From Bradyrhizobium sp. AZCC 1610 (GTDB taxonomy: Bacteria > Pseudomonadota > Alphaproteobacteria > Rhizobiales > Xanthobacteraceae): a DNA stretch of 64,000 nucleotides. The notes under the pieces are model-generated. The model saw only the letters and a list, made by a program, of their open reading frames with translations, was not told the origin of the DNA and searched no databases. A program made the translations under genes and the position numbers. Location of the stretch: NCBI RefSeq assembly GCF_036924515.1, contig NZ_JAZHRR010000001.1, forward strand, positions 2,637,001-2,701,000, written 5' to 3'. Numbering within the stretch: the first letter of the stretch is position 1; each line of letters starts with the position of its first letter. Positions 35,005 through 44,638 of this stretch are shown piece by piece.

Positions 35005-35334
35005 ATGAAGGCAATACAGGGCATTCGCATGAAAAATCCGGCCCATCCCGGCGGGTTCGTGAAGAGCGAGATCGTCGAGGCGCTCGACCTCTCGGTGACC
35101 GACGCCGCCAAGGCGCTGGGTGTGACCCGTCCCGCGCTCTCGGCGCTGCTCAATGAGCGCGCGGCACTATCGTCTGAAATGGCGCTGCGCATCGAGAAGG
35201 CGTTCGACGTGTCCATGGATACATTGATGCGCATGCAAAATAGCTACGACATTGCGCAGGCGCGTCGCCGTGCCGGGCAGATCAAGGTTGCGCGGTTTCG
35301 CAAGGTTGGCGATCCGGGCCCGGCGCTCGCGTGA
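35005..35334 (+). CDS. higA: HigA-family antitoxin (XRE helix-turn-helix)
   Basis: A 109-residue antitoxin. The N-terminal motif HPGGFVKSEIVEALDLSVTD and the helix-turn-helix (DAAKALGVTRPALSALLNER) are classic HigA. It neutralises the toxin and should repress the operon. The start at 35005 follows TAGGAGGTGGCC. The C-terminus (about residues 85-109) is basic. Confidence 0.92.
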   Translation: MKAIQGIRMKNPAHPGGFVKSEIVEALDLSVTDAAKALGVTRPALSALLNERAALSSEMALRIEKAFDVSMDTLMRMQNSYDIAQARRRAGQIKVARFRKVGDPGPALA

Positions 35335-35406
35335 GAGGACCCTCGACCAGCATGCGCATCGAGGGACGAATGTCGGACCGGCGCACGCCCATTCGCGGCT
35401 GCGACC

Positions 35407-35589
35407 TCAGCAGCTCCACCTTGGATTAGTGCGATCCAGATAACGCTCGGCGGCGGCTGGCCGTTCGAGCCCAATCAACACGTGGATGTCCAGCAGGTCA
35501 GTACGGGCTTGGTTCGACCAGACCAGTTCAATCGGCATTGCCGGAGGCTTTCTTCGCGCCTTCCAGACGTTTGCGCGCGTCCCTACGCA
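35407..35589 (-). pseudogene. parE toxin fragment (copy 1) with antitoxin tail
   Basis: From an ATG at 35538 the frame gives a ParE-like N-terminus (MPIELVWSNQARTDLLDI, then GLERPAAAERYLDR), but after YLDR one base is missing relative to copy 2 and the frame ends in WSC at 35407. Upstream (35528-35589) only the last 20 codons of a ParD-like antitoxin remain. The block is about 85-90% identical, by eye, to 36459-36641. It is not functional. Confidence 0.7.
35408..35589. repeat. Direct repeat, copy 1 (about 180 bp)
   Basis: Matches 36459-36641 in the same orientation; identical runs include CAGACGTTTGCG and GTTCGACCAGACCAGTTCAA. The two copies are 1.05 kb apart and bracket the methyltransferase gene. 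Confidence 0.85.
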
Positions 35590-35685
35590 CGGGCGACCGA
35601 TCCCCAGCGGAACGGTGATCACGATGGAAGAGTATCGAAACGGAGAGCTGGTCCGACACATTCTACCTCCATTATGGAGATAGAC

Positions 35686-36426
35686 GTGGCCCAGAACATC
35701 TACGACAATCCCGATTTCTTCGCTGGCTACAGCCAATTGCCTCGCCAGGTGCATGGGCTGGACGGTGCGCCTGAATGGCCGGCTGTCCAGGCCATGCTGC
35801 CCCCGCTAGCCGGCAAGCGCGTGGCCGATCTGGGCTGCGGCTTCGGCTGGGCCTCGCGCTGGATGCGCGCGCAGGGCGCGGTCTCGGTGCTTGGCCTCGA
35901 TCTGTCGCAGAACATGATCGCACGCGCCAAGGTCGATACTACGGACCCGGCCATTGAATATCGGCTCGCCGATCTCGAGACACTGGAGCTGCCCGAAGCG
36001 GCTTTCGATCTCGTCTACAGCGCCTTGAGCTTTCACTATGTCGAGGACTTCCGGCGCCTCGTGCGCATGATCCACAGGGCGCTGGTCGGCGGCGGAGATC
36101 TGGTCTTCACGATTGAGCATCCGATCTTCATGGCTGCGGCGCATCCGCATTGGATCGCCGATGAAGACGGCCGCAAGACCTGGCCCGTCAACGGCTACGC
36201 GGTCGAGGGCGAGCGCCGCACGGACTGGTTCGCCAGGGACGTGCTGAAGTATCACCGGACGCTCGGCACGACGCTCAACACGCTGATTGATGCGGGCTTC
36301 GAGCTGCGCCGGGTCGAGGAATTCGCTCCGACGCGCGAACAGCTCGAGCGCTTGCCCGAACTGGCCGAAGAGCTGGAGCGGCCGATGATGCTCCTGGTCG
36401 CAGCGCGAAAGACAGAAAGGCGCTAA
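35686..36426 (+). CDS. Class I SAM-dependent methyltransferase
   Basis: A 246-residue methyltransferase. The SAM motif is VADLGCGFGWASRW (about residues 48-61), followed by GLDLSQNMI and the acidic loop. The start MAQNIYDNPDFFAGYSQLPR matches a common subgroup; GTG at 35686 is preferred because GGAGATAGAC precedes it, but an ATG at 35674 is in frame. Substrate unknown. It is bracketed by two copies of a parE/parD fragment, and its stop overlaps the stop of the copy-2 parE. Confidence 0.85.
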   Translation: MAQNIYDNPDFFAGYSQLPRQVHGLDGAPEWPAVQAMLPPLAGKRVADLGCGFGWASRWMRAQGAVSVLGLDLSQNMIARAKVDTTDPAIEYRLADLETLELPEAAFDLVYSALSFHYVEDFRRLVRMIHRALVGGGDLVFTIEHPIFMAAAHPHWIADEDGRKTWPVNGYAVEGERRTDWFARDVLKYHRTLGTTLNTLIDAGFELRRVEEFAPTREQLERLPELAEELERPMMLLVAARKTERR

Positions 36427-36593
36427 GAGTCGAGCTGTCCGTGCCGCATGATGCGGGCGAGCAGTTCCACCTTGGATTCGATGCGATCCAGATAACGCTT
36501 GGCGGCGGCCGGGCGTTCGAGCCCAATCAACACGTAGATGTTCAGCAGCTCAGTACGGGCCTGGTTCGACCAGACCAGTTCAATCGGCGCTGC
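36423..36593 (-). pseudogene. parE-type toxin (copy 2), start codon lost
   Basis: Encodes the ParE-like series IELVWSNQARTELLNIYVLI, then GLERPAAAKRYLDRIESKVE and LLARIMRHGQLDS, ending at TAG 36423-36425. Where copy 1 has ATG (aligned at 36588-36590), this copy reads GCG, and no good start exists in frame nearby. It may be dead, or might use a rare start at the ATT at 36582-36584. The end overlaps the methyltransferase stop tail to tail. Confidence 0.6.
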
Positions 36594-36641
36594 CGGAGGT
36601 TTTCTTCGCGCCTTCCAGACGTTTGCGGGCGTCCTTACGCA
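36459..36641. repeat. Direct repeat, copy 2 (about 180 bp)
   Basis: Second copy of the parE/parD-derived repeat. This copy continues into more parE (to 36423) and parD (to about 36776) sequence, so it is the more complete one. Confidence 0.85.
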
Positions 36642-36776
36642 GCTTTTCCATATTCAGCTTGCCGGCGGGGCCGCTGGCAACACCTTCATCCCACATCTGC
36701 CGCAGCCGCTTGATGTCTTCCTGGCGCAGTTCGCGCTTCAATTGCCAGTAACGCACCGCCGCCCTCGGTCCTTGAG
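36580..36776 (-). pseudogene. ParD-like antitoxin remnant (copy 2)
   Basis: The C-terminal half reads like an antitoxin (YWQLKRELRQEDIKRLRQMW, then DEGVASGPAGKLNMEKLR). The stop at 36580-36582 overlaps the parE frame, as in real parDE operons. The ribbon-helix-helix N-terminus is not in frame; a shifted frame upstream reads IIKASSRTEG, close to the expected helix, so a frameshift is probable near 36760. Confidence 0.55.
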
Positions 36777-37147
36777 GATGCCTTGATGATTTAGGCTCGG
36801 GCCGGATCGTAGGCGATGCCGCGCGCGCGGAGACAAAGGCTGCCGCGGATTATTACTTTTCGGCCACGATTCGAGGCCGGCTGCCTTCATCGCAGATCGC
36901 TGTATTTTGAAGTTTCGCTTGCGAGAACCCGGGAGCCATTTGCCGGGCTGGCGGTTGTCTGCCCACATCTATCTGGAGTCGGGCAGCCGGGCGCGCCTCG
37001 TCTTCAGCACTTACGCAGGAACGGAAGGTGACCAATCACGTTGGGATAGCCGTCTTTCGAGATGTACGGAAATTCAGGCAACAGGTGCTGCGATGGAACG
37101 AACGGAGTTTCGTTCCTTTGCGTTCTACAGGGAAAGGATACTAACGC
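36777..37147. other. Stretch without a recognised gene
   Basis: About 370 bp of mixed composition; no gene, repeat or RNA recognised. It ends with GGAAAGGATACTAACGC, the ribosome site of the next gene. Confidence 0.4.
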
Positions 37148-38008
37148 TTGCCGTCTTCGATAACCTCGCATCTCCCTTTCAGTGGCGCCGAAATCAGCCT
37201 CCGAAAGAAATTTCGGCTGTTCTTTACAGTCGGGGTGATCGTCCTGCTGCTCGGCGGTCTCAAGGCAATCGTTCACTATGTCGGATTTGAATTTCTCGAT
37301 CTCAACGGGCTGGTGACAAGTGGCATCGGTGGCGCCATCTTCATCATCGGCTTCCTGCTGTCGAGCATTCTCAAGGACTATAAGGAGGCCGAACAACTTC
37401 CGACGGCACTGCGCACTGCGATCGAGGCGATCGACGGGGATCTGGAATGCTTCGCGCGGACCAACGAGCGTTTCAATCTTGGGGAAGCGCGGCTGATCCT
37501 GCTGGGTGTTATTGGAAAGCTGCGCGAAGGTCTCGGCTATGCCTACGACCACAAGAACATCGCCCCCGTGCTCGACGAGCTGGCCAAGCTGACGCCGATC
37601 CTCGGCCGCCTGGAGGGTATGGGCATGGCGGCGAATTTCGTCGTGCGCCTCCGCGCCAACCAGGACGGGATCCGAAGGGCGCTGCTTCGCATCTACACCA
37701 TACAGCGCGTCGAGTTCGTGCCGTCGGTGCATGTCCTGGTGCAGACGCTGGTGGTTTCGATCATCCTGCTGTTGCTTCTACTGAAGACGGAGGGTGATCC
37801 GGCGGCGGCCCTGCTGTTCGGATTCATCACCTACATGTTCGTCTACGTCCTGTATCTGATCCGGCTCCTCGAACAGCCCTTCGCCAAGGGAAACGGCTCG
37901 GTCGACGACGTCAGCTTCTTCCTGCTTGACGAGCTCGAGGGACAATTGCGCCGCTCGCTGAACTCCGCCGGCGGACGGCCACGACCTCAGGCGATACAGA
38001 GAGGATGA
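37148..38008 (+). CDS. Membrane protein, possibly bestrophin-like/DUF4239
   Basis: A 286-residue membrane protein with four hydrophobic segments in two pairs (about residues 24-44, 53-73, 196-218, 222-244) separated by a soluble helical domain of 120 residues. The end of the second pair carries LIRLLEQPF, similar to the conserved Pro-Phe turn after the last helix in bestrophin-like and DUF4239 proteins; channel activity is only a guess. The start is TTG at 37148 after GGAAAGGA; no ATG precedes the first helix. It is alone in its transcription unit. Confidence 0.6.
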   Translation: MPSSITSHLPFSGAEISLRKKFRLFFTVGVIVLLLGGLKAIVHYVGFEFLDLNGLVTSGIGGAIFIIGFLLSSILKDYKEAEQLPTALRTAIEAIDGDLECFARTNERFNLGEARLILLGVIGKLREGLGYAYDHKNIAPVLDELAKLTPILGRLEGMGMAANFVVRLRANQDGIRRALLRIYTIQRVEFVPSVHVLVQTLVVSIILLLLLLKTEGDPAAALLFGFITYMFVYVLYLIRLLEQPFAKGNGSVDDVSFFLLDELEGQLRRSLNSAGGRPRPQAIQRG

Positions 38009-38158
38009 GCAATGCACTTACTTTTCAGTCATGAGTACCCGCCCTGGCAGATACCCCTCGCGACAAATGCGGAACGCGTCGGCGCGGAGATCATGCGCAA
38101 GCCAAAGGGACGGGGCGAGACGAATGCACCGTCATTGTAATGATGCGAGTGCGCGGCT

Positions 38159-39217
38159 TCAGTTCTTCAGCACAATCCGCCCGACGACTTTCCCGGCGCG
38201 CAATTCGTCGATCCATTTCTGGACGTCGGCCATTGGCTCTTCCTTCATCGGCGTCGGCTTGATCTTGCCGGCGCGGGCGAGCGCCATCAATTCCTTTGCC
38301 TCGGCGAGGGTGCCGACCATGAAGCCTTCGATGGTCATGCGCTTATAGACCCATTGTACCATCGGCAGGCTGAAATTGCCGCCCATCAGGCCGGAGACCA
38401 CGACCTTGCCGCCGCGTGCGACTGTCGCAACAGCGAACGCCATCGATTTCTCGTTGCCGGCAAAATCGACAACGCCATCGAAGCCGCCCTCGGTCTCTTT
38501 CAGGATGCGCCTGATGACTTCGGGCTCGGACGGATCGTAGGCTACCGCGGCGCCGTTCTGCAGCGCGGTCTCGCGCGCGGCGGGGCTGAGATCGGCGACC
38601 GTGATGTTCTGCTTGAACATCGCCTGCGCGAACGAAAGCCCCATCATGCCGACGCCGCCGAGCCCGATCAGCAGCAGATTGCGCTGCCGCGGGCGGTCGA
38701 CCAGCCGCTTCAGCGCGCCATAGGCGGTCACGCCCGAGCACATCAGGGTTGCCGCCTGATTGACCGGCAGCGGATCGTAATCCAGCAAATATTTGGCGTC
38801 GGGCACCAGCACGTGGGTGGCGAAGCCGCCGTCGATCGAGACGCCAAGGAAGCGCTGCTTGACGCAGAGGTTCTCGTCGCCATTGGCGCAGTCGCGGCAC
38901 TGGCCACAGCCGATCCAGGGGAATACCGCCTGCTTCTTTCCGATCAGGTCCTTCGGGGCATCGGGACCCACTTCATCAACGACGCCGGCGATCTCGTGGC
39001 CGAGCGTGAACGGCAGCGTCATGCCGCGCGTGGTGTCGAGCCGCTTGCCGCCGCCCAAATCAGCATAGCCGTCCTGGATGTGCAGGTCGGAATGGCACAG
39101 ACCACAACGCTCGATGCGGACGAGGACTTCGCGTCCTATCGGCTTCGGCGTGTCGACGATGGTTTCGCACAACGGCGCATCGAACTTGACCAGCGACTGG
39201 CGACGCATCAGCGCCAT
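38159..39217 (-). CDS. Zinc-dependent alcohol dehydrogenase
   Basis: A 352-residue medium-chain dehydrogenase. Catalytic zinc ligands appear in CGLCHSD and TLGHE; the structural zinc cysteines are in CGQCRDCANGDENLC; the NAD motif is LIGLGGVGMMG (about residues 180-190). It oxidises an alcohol or reduces an aldehyde; the substrate is uncertain. It is 28 bp downstream of rsmA on the same strand, possibly cotranscribed but functionally unrelated. Confidence 0.92.
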   Translation of the reverse strand: MALMRRQSLVKFDAPLCETIVDTPKPIGREVLVRIERCGLCHSDLHIQDGYADLGGGKRLDTTRGMTLPFTLGHEIAGVVDEVGPDAPKDLIGKKQAVFPWIGCGQCRDCANGDENLCVKQRFLGVSIDGGFATHVLVPDAKYLLDYDPLPVNQAATLMCSGVTAYGALKRLVDRPRQRNLLLIGLGGVGMMGLSFAQAMFKQNITVADLSPAARETALQNGAAVAYDPSEPEVIRRILKETEGGFDGVVDFAGNEKSMAFAVATVARGGKVVVSGLMGGNFSLPMVQWVYKRMTIEGFMVGTLAEAKELMALARAGKIKPTPMKEEPMADVQKWIDELRAGKVVGRIVLKN

Positions 39218-39245
39218 GGCAATATCTCCCTTGAGCAGAAGTTTC

Positions 39246-40112
39246 TCAGAGCGTTTGAGTTTTTGTGTTTCGTATATCGGTCAATTCACGGGCCATGGCA
39301 ACAAAGCCTGAAACGGGGATTGTTTCGGCCCGCCGGGTCGCATCGACTTCCGCGGCCGCCGCCAGCCGCGCCGGATCGACCGACAGCGATTTGAGGCTCT
39401 GCCGCAGCATTTTGCGGCGCTGGCCGAAGGCCGCGGCGGCCACTTGTTCGAGGGCGCGGCGGTCGCACGTTTCAGGGGCGCTGCGCGGCGTCAGCCGCAC
39501 CACCGAGGAGGTGACCTTGGGCTGCGGCACGAAAGCGGCGGGAGAAATGTCGAACAGGATTTTGGTCTCGGCGCGCCAGTTGGCGAGCACCGCGAGCCGG
39601 CCATAGGCCTCGTCATTCTCTCTTGCGACGATCCGCTCGGCGACCTCGCGCTGAAACATCAGCACCATCATGTCGTACCAGGGCGGCCACGGCTCGATCG
39701 AGAGCCAGTCCACCAAAAGCGCAGTCGCGATGTTGTAGGGCAGGTTGGCGACGATTTTTGCCGGCTCGCCGCCCAGCATCGGGCGGGGATCGAAGCGCTG
39801 CGCGTCGGCGTGCACGATCTCGAGCCGCCCGGGATAACGCCTGGCGATGTAATCGAGCGGGGCCAGCGCGCGCTCGTCGCGCTCGACCGCGATGACGCGT
39901 TTTGCGCCCAGCGCCAGCAGCGCGCGCGTCAGGCCGCCGGGGCCGGGGCCGACCTCGATGATCGTGGCGCCTTCGAGCGGGCCTGCGGCGCGTGCAATCC
40001 GCGCCGTGAGGTTGAGGTCGAGCAGGAAATTCTGGCCGAGGGATTTGCGCGCCGACAGGGAATGTTCGCGGATGACGTCGCGCAGTGGCGGCAGATCGTC
40101 GATCGCGCTCAT
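39246..40112 (-). CDS. rsmA: 16S rRNA (A1518/A1519) dimethyltransferase
   Basis: A 288-residue enzyme that dimethylates two adenines of 16S r[29 protein letters not shown] (SAM motif) and the catalytic NLPYN are all present. The start overlaps the pdxA stop (ATGA). It ends the lptF-lptG-lptD-surA-pdxA-rsmA series, the familiar order. Confidence 0.96.
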   Translation of the reverse strand: MSAIDDLPPLRDVIREHSLSARKSLGQNFLLDLNLTARIARAAGPLEGATIIEVGPGPGGLTRALLALGAKRVIAVERDERALAPLDYIARRYPGRLEIVHADAQRFDPRPMLGGEPAKIVANLPYNIATALLVDWLSIEPWPPWYDMMVLMFQREVAERIVARENDEAYGRLAVLANWRAETKILFDISPAAFVPQPKVTSSVVRLTPRSAPETCDRRALEQVAAAAFGQRRKMLRQSLKSLSVDPARLAAAAEVDATRRAETIPVSGFVAMARELTDIRNTKTQTL

Positions 40113-41113
40113 GAAGGCTTGGTCGTCGCCATGCGTGCGGCGAGCCGCAAGGCTGCTGCGAGACTCGACGGGTTGGCCTTGCCGGTGCCGGCAATGTCGA
40201 AGGCCGTGCCGTGGTCCGGCGAGGTGCGGATGAACGGCAATCCCAGCGTGACGTTGACGGCGTCCTCGAACGCAATCGTCTTGATCGGGATCAGCGCCTG
40301 GTCGTGATACATGCAGATGGCGCAGTCGTAGGTCTTGCGCGCCGCGGCGTGAAACATGGTATCCGCCGGCAACGGGCCCCTGGCGTCGATGCCATCTTTG
40401 CGCAGCGTTTCGACCGCCGGCGCGACGATGTCGATGTCTTCGCTGCCGAGCGAGCCGTCCTCGCCGGCATGCGGATTGAGGCCCGATATGGCAAGCCGCG
40501 GCTGGGCCAGGCCGAAATGCGCTTTCAGATCCGCGACCGCGATCCGGGCGGTCGTCACGATCAGCTCGCTCGAGAGCTGGGCCAGCGCCTCACGCAGCGA
40601 AAGATGGATGGTGACGGGAACGACGGCGAGCGCCGGCGACCACAACATCATCACCGGCTGGGGCGTGCGGCCGCCATCGGCGGCAAGCTCGGCGAGAAAC
40701 TCGGTGTGGCCGGGATGGCGGAATCCGGCGCGGTACAGCACGCTCTTCGCGATCGGGTTGGTGACGACGGCGCCGGCTCGCCCCGTCCGGACATGGTCGA
40801 CCGCGTGGCGAATGGAGGCCAGCGCAGCGCTTGCGCTGGTATCGTCGGGCTGTCCGGGGCGTGCGGTGGCGATTTCGCCTGTTGCCACCACGGGCAACGC
40901 CTTCGCGAATGTCGCGCTCGCATCCTCGGGCGCGGCATCGGCAAGCTCGACCTGCAATCCCAGGACTTTCGCCCGCTCGGCGAAGAACGCGCGATCGCCG
41001 AGTAGATAGAACGGCGGAAGGTCGAGCTCGCTACGCCGCAGCCATGCCGCGATGGCGATGTCGGGGCCGATGCCCGCGGGCTCGCCGGATGTCAGCGCGA
41101 GGGGTTTTGCCAT
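40109..41113 (-). CDS. pdxA: 4-hydroxythreonine-4-phosphate dehydrogenase
   Basis: A 334-residue enzyme of pyridoxal 5'-phosphate synthesis. Active-site and metal segments are visible: [20 protein letters not shown] and [11 protein letters not shown]. It starts 3 bp after the SurA-like gene and overlaps rsmA, so the three are translationally linked. Confidence 0.96.
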   Translation of the reverse strand: MAKPLALTSGEPAGIGPDIAIAAWLRRSELDLPPFYLLGDRAFFAERAKVLGLQVELADAAPEDASATFAKALPVVATGEIATARPGQPDDTSASAALASIRHAVDHVRTGRAGAVVTNPIAKSVLYRAGFRHPGHTEFLAELAADGGRTPQPVMMLWSPALAVVPVTIHLSLREALAQLSSELIVTTARIAVADLKAHFGLAQPRLAISGLNPHAGEDGSLGSEDIDIVAPAVETLRKDGIDARGPLPADTMFHAAARKTYDCAICMYHDQALIPIKTIAFEDAVNVTLGLPFIRTSPDHGTAFDIAGTGKANPSSLAAALRLAARMATTKPS

Positions 41114-41116
41114 GCA

Positions 41117-42076
41117 TCAACGACATTCGATCATTGCAGCTTTGCGGATGTCGTTCAGATAGGCTTTCTGTTTTGTCTCGTATTTCTGGGCGTACATCTT
41201 TTCCCGGATTTCCCGCTTCTTCGGCGTATCGATCTTGGTCGGTTTCCTCTCGCACAATGCCACCATCTCCACGCCCTGTTTGGTGATTTCGGGCGGGGTC
41301 AAACGACCGATTGGCGTCTTGTCCAGCAATTCGCGAAGCGGGCCCGGGATGTCGGCCGAAGTCTTGGTCACGGTGTCGCGGATCGCAGCGTTCTGCATCG
41401 ACTTGAAGTAGGAGTTGGCCTGCTCGCAGGTCTGGACGCGCTCGCGCAAGGATTCCGCTTCCTTGCGCCGCAGGTCGATCGCCGCTTGCGCCGAGCCGCG
41501 CGGCACGATCAGCACGATCGGCCGCAGCTTGTATTCGAACGCCTCGGTCTGGGTTGGTTCGCCGCTTTCCTGGGCGGCGGCCGCAACGTCTTTCTCGCCG
41601 ACTTGCAGGCTCTCCTTGAAGCGGCCGCGCACCAGACTGCCCCAGACCATCTCGGCCTTGAGGCGGGACTTCAGCGTTTCCGGCCGGACACCGCTGCTCT
41701 CCAGGGACTTGGTGAGCTGCTCGGGCGACAGCCGCATCCGCTGGCTCATTCCCGCATAGGCCTGATCGATATCGCTGGCGGAAGGATCGACGCCGAATCT
41801 CTTGGCTTCCTTGATCTTCACCTTTTCGTTGGTCAGTTCGTCGATCACTTCCTGCCGCGGCATTTGCTTCCGCGTGGTCAGGAAGTTGAGCTTGGTACGC
41901 TGCTCGATATCGAGACTGGTGATGGGCTCGCCGTTGACCATGCAGGCCACCGACTGAGCGGGCACTGGCGAAACCCCGCCGGCCAGCACGGCAAGCGCGA
42001 CGGCGCCGCCGGCGGCAAGGGACCAAACATTGGACCAAAGTCGGCGAGAAAGGAGCTTGATGGTCGTCATGGTCAT
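41117..42076 (-). CDS. surA: SurA-type periplasmic chaperone / peptidyl-prolyl isomerase
   Basis: A 319-residue exported protein (signal peptide about residues 1-42, ending PVPAQS). The N-terminal SurA domain starts ACMVNGEPITSLDIEQR. Downstream a parvulin-like region is weak: only LRPIVLIVPRG and the following part look like the isomerase fold, so it may be mainly a chaperone for outer-membrane proteins. The start is uncertain (ATG at 42076, 42070 or 42094). It follows lptD, as usual. Confidence 0.88.
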   Translation of the reverse strand: MTMTTIKLLSRRLWSNVWSLAAGGAVALAVLAGGVSPVPAQSVACMVNGEPITSLDIEQRTKLNFLTTRKQMPRQEVIDELTNEKVKIKEAKRFGVDPSASDIDQAYAGMSQRMRLSPEQLTKSLESSGVRPETLKSRLKAEMVWGSLVRGRFKESLQVGEKDVAAAAQESGEPTQTEAFEYKLRPIVLIVPRGSAQAAIDLRRKEAESLRERVQTCEQANSYFKSMQNAAIRDTVTKTSADIPGPLRELLDKTPIGRLTPPEITKQGVEMVALCERKPTKIDTPKKREIREKMYAQKYETKQKAYLNDIRKAAMIECR

Positions 42077-42142
42077 GTCAGCCGTATCAACCAATTCGTA
42101 CCGCGTTGCGCTGGGTACTGTCCGGCAAGGTCGGGCCTCACG

Positions 42143-44638
42143 CTACTGCATGCCGGTGTTGCCGGCCGTCGAGGACGAATTCGCGATGGTCCGCAGGCCG
42201 ATCTGCAGCATGAACGCGTGGCTGAGCACCGGCGGCGTCGTCCCGGCGGAGTAGTTGTAGGACGTGACGTAATTGGCCGCCAGCACGAAGCAGTCATCCA
42301 CATAGCCTGCGCCAACGATGTACTGGTTCAGCTTGTTGGCTTCAAGATCCCACCGCGCCGAGCCCGACACGACCCAGTTCGACGCCAGCTTGATCGACGC
42401 GCTGCCGAGCAGGCCTTCGCGCCGGGTCAGATAGCCGAGTTCCGGCTGCTCGGCATAATTGCCGTACATCATGCTGACCGACCAGCGGTCGAATGAGGCG
42501 CGTCCCTCGGCTTCGAAGCGATTGACGTTCAACGTCGCCTCATCAATGCGCGAGCGCACGCTGAACGTATAGGTGCGGTTCGGCGAATAGTTGACGCGAG
42601 CGACGTAGTCGGACCGGGGGGTCTGCAGGCCGGAATCGAGCCCGGTATTGGTCACGTCGTGCACGGCGTACGAGTTCAGGCCGAACAACTGGTAGGATTG
42701 TCCGAACAGCACATTGACGCTGCCGCCGCGATCGAACTGCGTGGTCGCCTGGACGCCGACATTGGCGCGGCCGCCGCCTTCGACGCGGTCGTAGCCCGAG
42801 AACTTGTCGACCGCGAACAGGTTGCTGGCGTCGAACACCATGCTCTGGGCGTCCTCGTTGGGCAGCTTGCCGGCGTAGGTCTCGTTGGGACGAGCGATGA
42901 TCTGCGCGATCGGCTCGATCGTGGTGGTGCCCCAGGGCTGTACGTTGATGAAGGGGTAGCGATATTCGAGGCCGACGGCCGGCATCGGGCGCAGCGCCTG
43001 CGTGTCGCCGACAGGAAGGAAATTCGAAACACCGGGTTGGTTCGAAACCGAGGCGTTGATGGCGTCGGCGCGCAGAATCGCAAACGGCGTCCAGATCTGG
43101 CCGAACGGATCGGTGAACGACTTCCGCCATTGCGCCTCGGCCGTCAGGCGCGTGTAAGTGCCGGGGAAGCCGCGCAACAGGCATTGCGACGGCGTCCGCG
43201 CCAGCGGATCGGCGGACGTCGTGGTGCACAGGCTGGCGGTGTTCGCCAATGTCGTGATCGGATCGAAGGCCGCGGTCGTACGCGACAGGCTGGTGAAATT
43301 CGTCTTGTAGCTGACCTCGCCGCCGAGGACTGGGTGGTTGAGGACGTTGGAATAGTCGATGACCGGATGAATCACCGGCACCTGGTCCTGGTTGCCGGAG
43401 AAGGAGAGGTAATAGATCGTGCGCGCGTCGAAGAAGCTGCGATTGCCGACGCCGGTCAGATAAAGCTGCGAGATGGCTTCCGTCGGAAGGCTCAGGAACG
43501 AGCCCAGCGGGTCCTTGTACTGGGCCAGCCGGTAATCCGAGAAGAAGTAGTAGTCCGACAGCAGAACGCCGTCCCAGCCCCAAACCCATTTGTCGTTGAG
43601 CGCGAACTGGCCTTTGGTGTCGAGGCCGCCGCGGAACTGGCGGTCGCCGGGTTGACCGGCGTAGGCGCCCTGGTCGAGCTGATCGATGCCGTAGGCGCGG
43701 ATCTGGTAGGAGCCGTTGATCAGGCGCTGGCGGAATTCGCCCTGGAACAGCACGCCTTGCTTGGTGGTGAAGCGCGGATTGAAGGTCGCGTCATAATCCG
43801 GCGCGATCGCCCAATAGAACGGGGTTTCCACGCCGTAACCGTAGCCGGTGACCGTCGTGAAGGACGGCATCAGGAAACCCGTCTTGCGCTTGACGGTCGG
43901 ATCTGGCGTCGAAAAATACGGCAGATACGCCATCGGCACGCCGAAGAACTCGAGCTGCGCGTTTTCGAAGTACAGCATCTTGTCGGTCTGGTCGTGGATG
44001 ATGCGCGCACCCTTGACCTGCCACAGCGGCGGCTTCTTCGGATTGTCCTTGCAGGGCGCGCAGGCGGTATACACGCCGTTTTCGAACACGGTGTAATTGC
44101 CGGCGGAACGGTCGGCGCGCGTCGCCGCCATCCGCGTGGCGTCCTCGGTGTCGACGCGGAGCGAATCGACGAACCCGTCACGGTAGTCGTCGCTCAGATC
44201 CATGATGTTGGCGTAGGTGACTTTGCCTTCCGCATCGGTCAGGCGGATGTTGCCTTCCGCATGCAGCCGTTTGGTCTTCTGGTCATAGATGATCTTGTCG
44301 GCCTCCACACTGGTGCCGTTGTAGAACATCTGCACGTTGCCGACCGCGGACACGCGCTGGTTGTTGTAGTCGTAATCCACCTCGACCGCTTGCACGGTCA
44401 TCCTGCCGTCGTTGTTGGCAGGCCGTGGCGGCGGCTTGGGCGGCCGCGGATTGTAGGTGAAGCTTTGCGCCGAGGCCGGCACCGTCAGGGCAAGCTCGAT
44501 CGAGCCCGCGAGAACGATCCCGGCGAGCAGGGCAAAAATGGGAACGCCAACGGCAGCCAAGCGGGCTCGATAGCGGCGCACATCGGTGCGCCGCCTGAAC
44601 GCAGGCGACCTCAACTGGCGGGCGGCGACAACGGCCAC
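42143..44638 (-). CDS. lptD: LPS-assembly protein LptD
   Basis: An 831-residue outer-membrane barrel that inserts lipopolysaccharide into the outer leaflet with LptE. A long N-terminal signal region (about residues 1-57, ending ASAQ) is followed by a jellyroll domain (VSAVGNVQMFYNGTSVEADK, RLHAEGNIRLTDAEGKV) and the barrel. The start is GTG at 44638, 7 bp after AGGAGG and overlapping the lptG stop in TAGTG. This chooses a protein 22 residues shorter than the longest frame. Confidence 0.94.
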   Translation of the reverse strand: MAVVAARQLRSPAFRRRTDVRRYRARLAAVGVPIFALLAGIVLAGSIELALTVPASAQSFTYNPRPPKPPPRPANNDGRMTVQAVEVDYDYNNQRVSAVGNVQMFYNGTSVEADKIIYDQKTKRLHAEGNIRLTDAEGKVTYANIMDLSDDYRDGFVDSLRVDTEDATRMAATRADRSAGNYTVFENGVYTACAPCKDNPKKPPLWQVKGARIIHDQTDKMLYFENAQLEFFGVPMAYLPYFSTPDPTVKRKTGFLMPSFTTVTGYGYGVETPFYWAIAPDYDATFNPRFTTKQGVLFQGEFRQRLINGSYQIRAYGIDQLDQGAYAGQPGDRQFRGGLDTKGQFALNDKWVWGWDGVLLSDYYFFSDYRLAQYKDPLGSFLSLPTEAISQLYLTGVGNRSFFDARTIYYLSFSGNQDQVPVIHPVIDYSNVLNHPVLGGEVSYKTNFTSLSRTTAAFDPITTLANTASLCTTTSADPLARTPSQCLLRGFPGTYTRLTAEAQWRKSFTDPFGQIWTPFAILRADAINASVSNQPGVSNFLPVGDTQALRPMPAVGLEYRYPFINVQPWGTTTIEPIAQIIARPNETYAGKLPNEDAQSMVFDASNLFAVDKFSGYDRVEGGGRANVGVQATTQFDRGGSVNVLFGQSYQLFGLNSYAVHDVTNTGLDSGLQTPRSDYVARVNYSPNRTYTFSVRSRIDEATLNVNRFEAEGRASFDRWSVSMMYGNYAEQPELGYLTRREGLLGSASIKLASNWVVSGSARWDLEANKLNQYIVGAGYVDDCFVLAANYVTSYNYSAGTTPPVLSHAFMLQIGLRTIANSSSTAGNTGMQ

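Larger units (their letters stand above)
35335..35685. other. Gap holding a parE/parD remnant
   Basis: Contains copy 1 of a 180-bp sequence duplicated at 36459-36641 (see the pseudogene entries). The last 90 bp, the leader of the methyltransferase, hold no recognised feature apart from its ribosome site. Confidence 0.55.
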
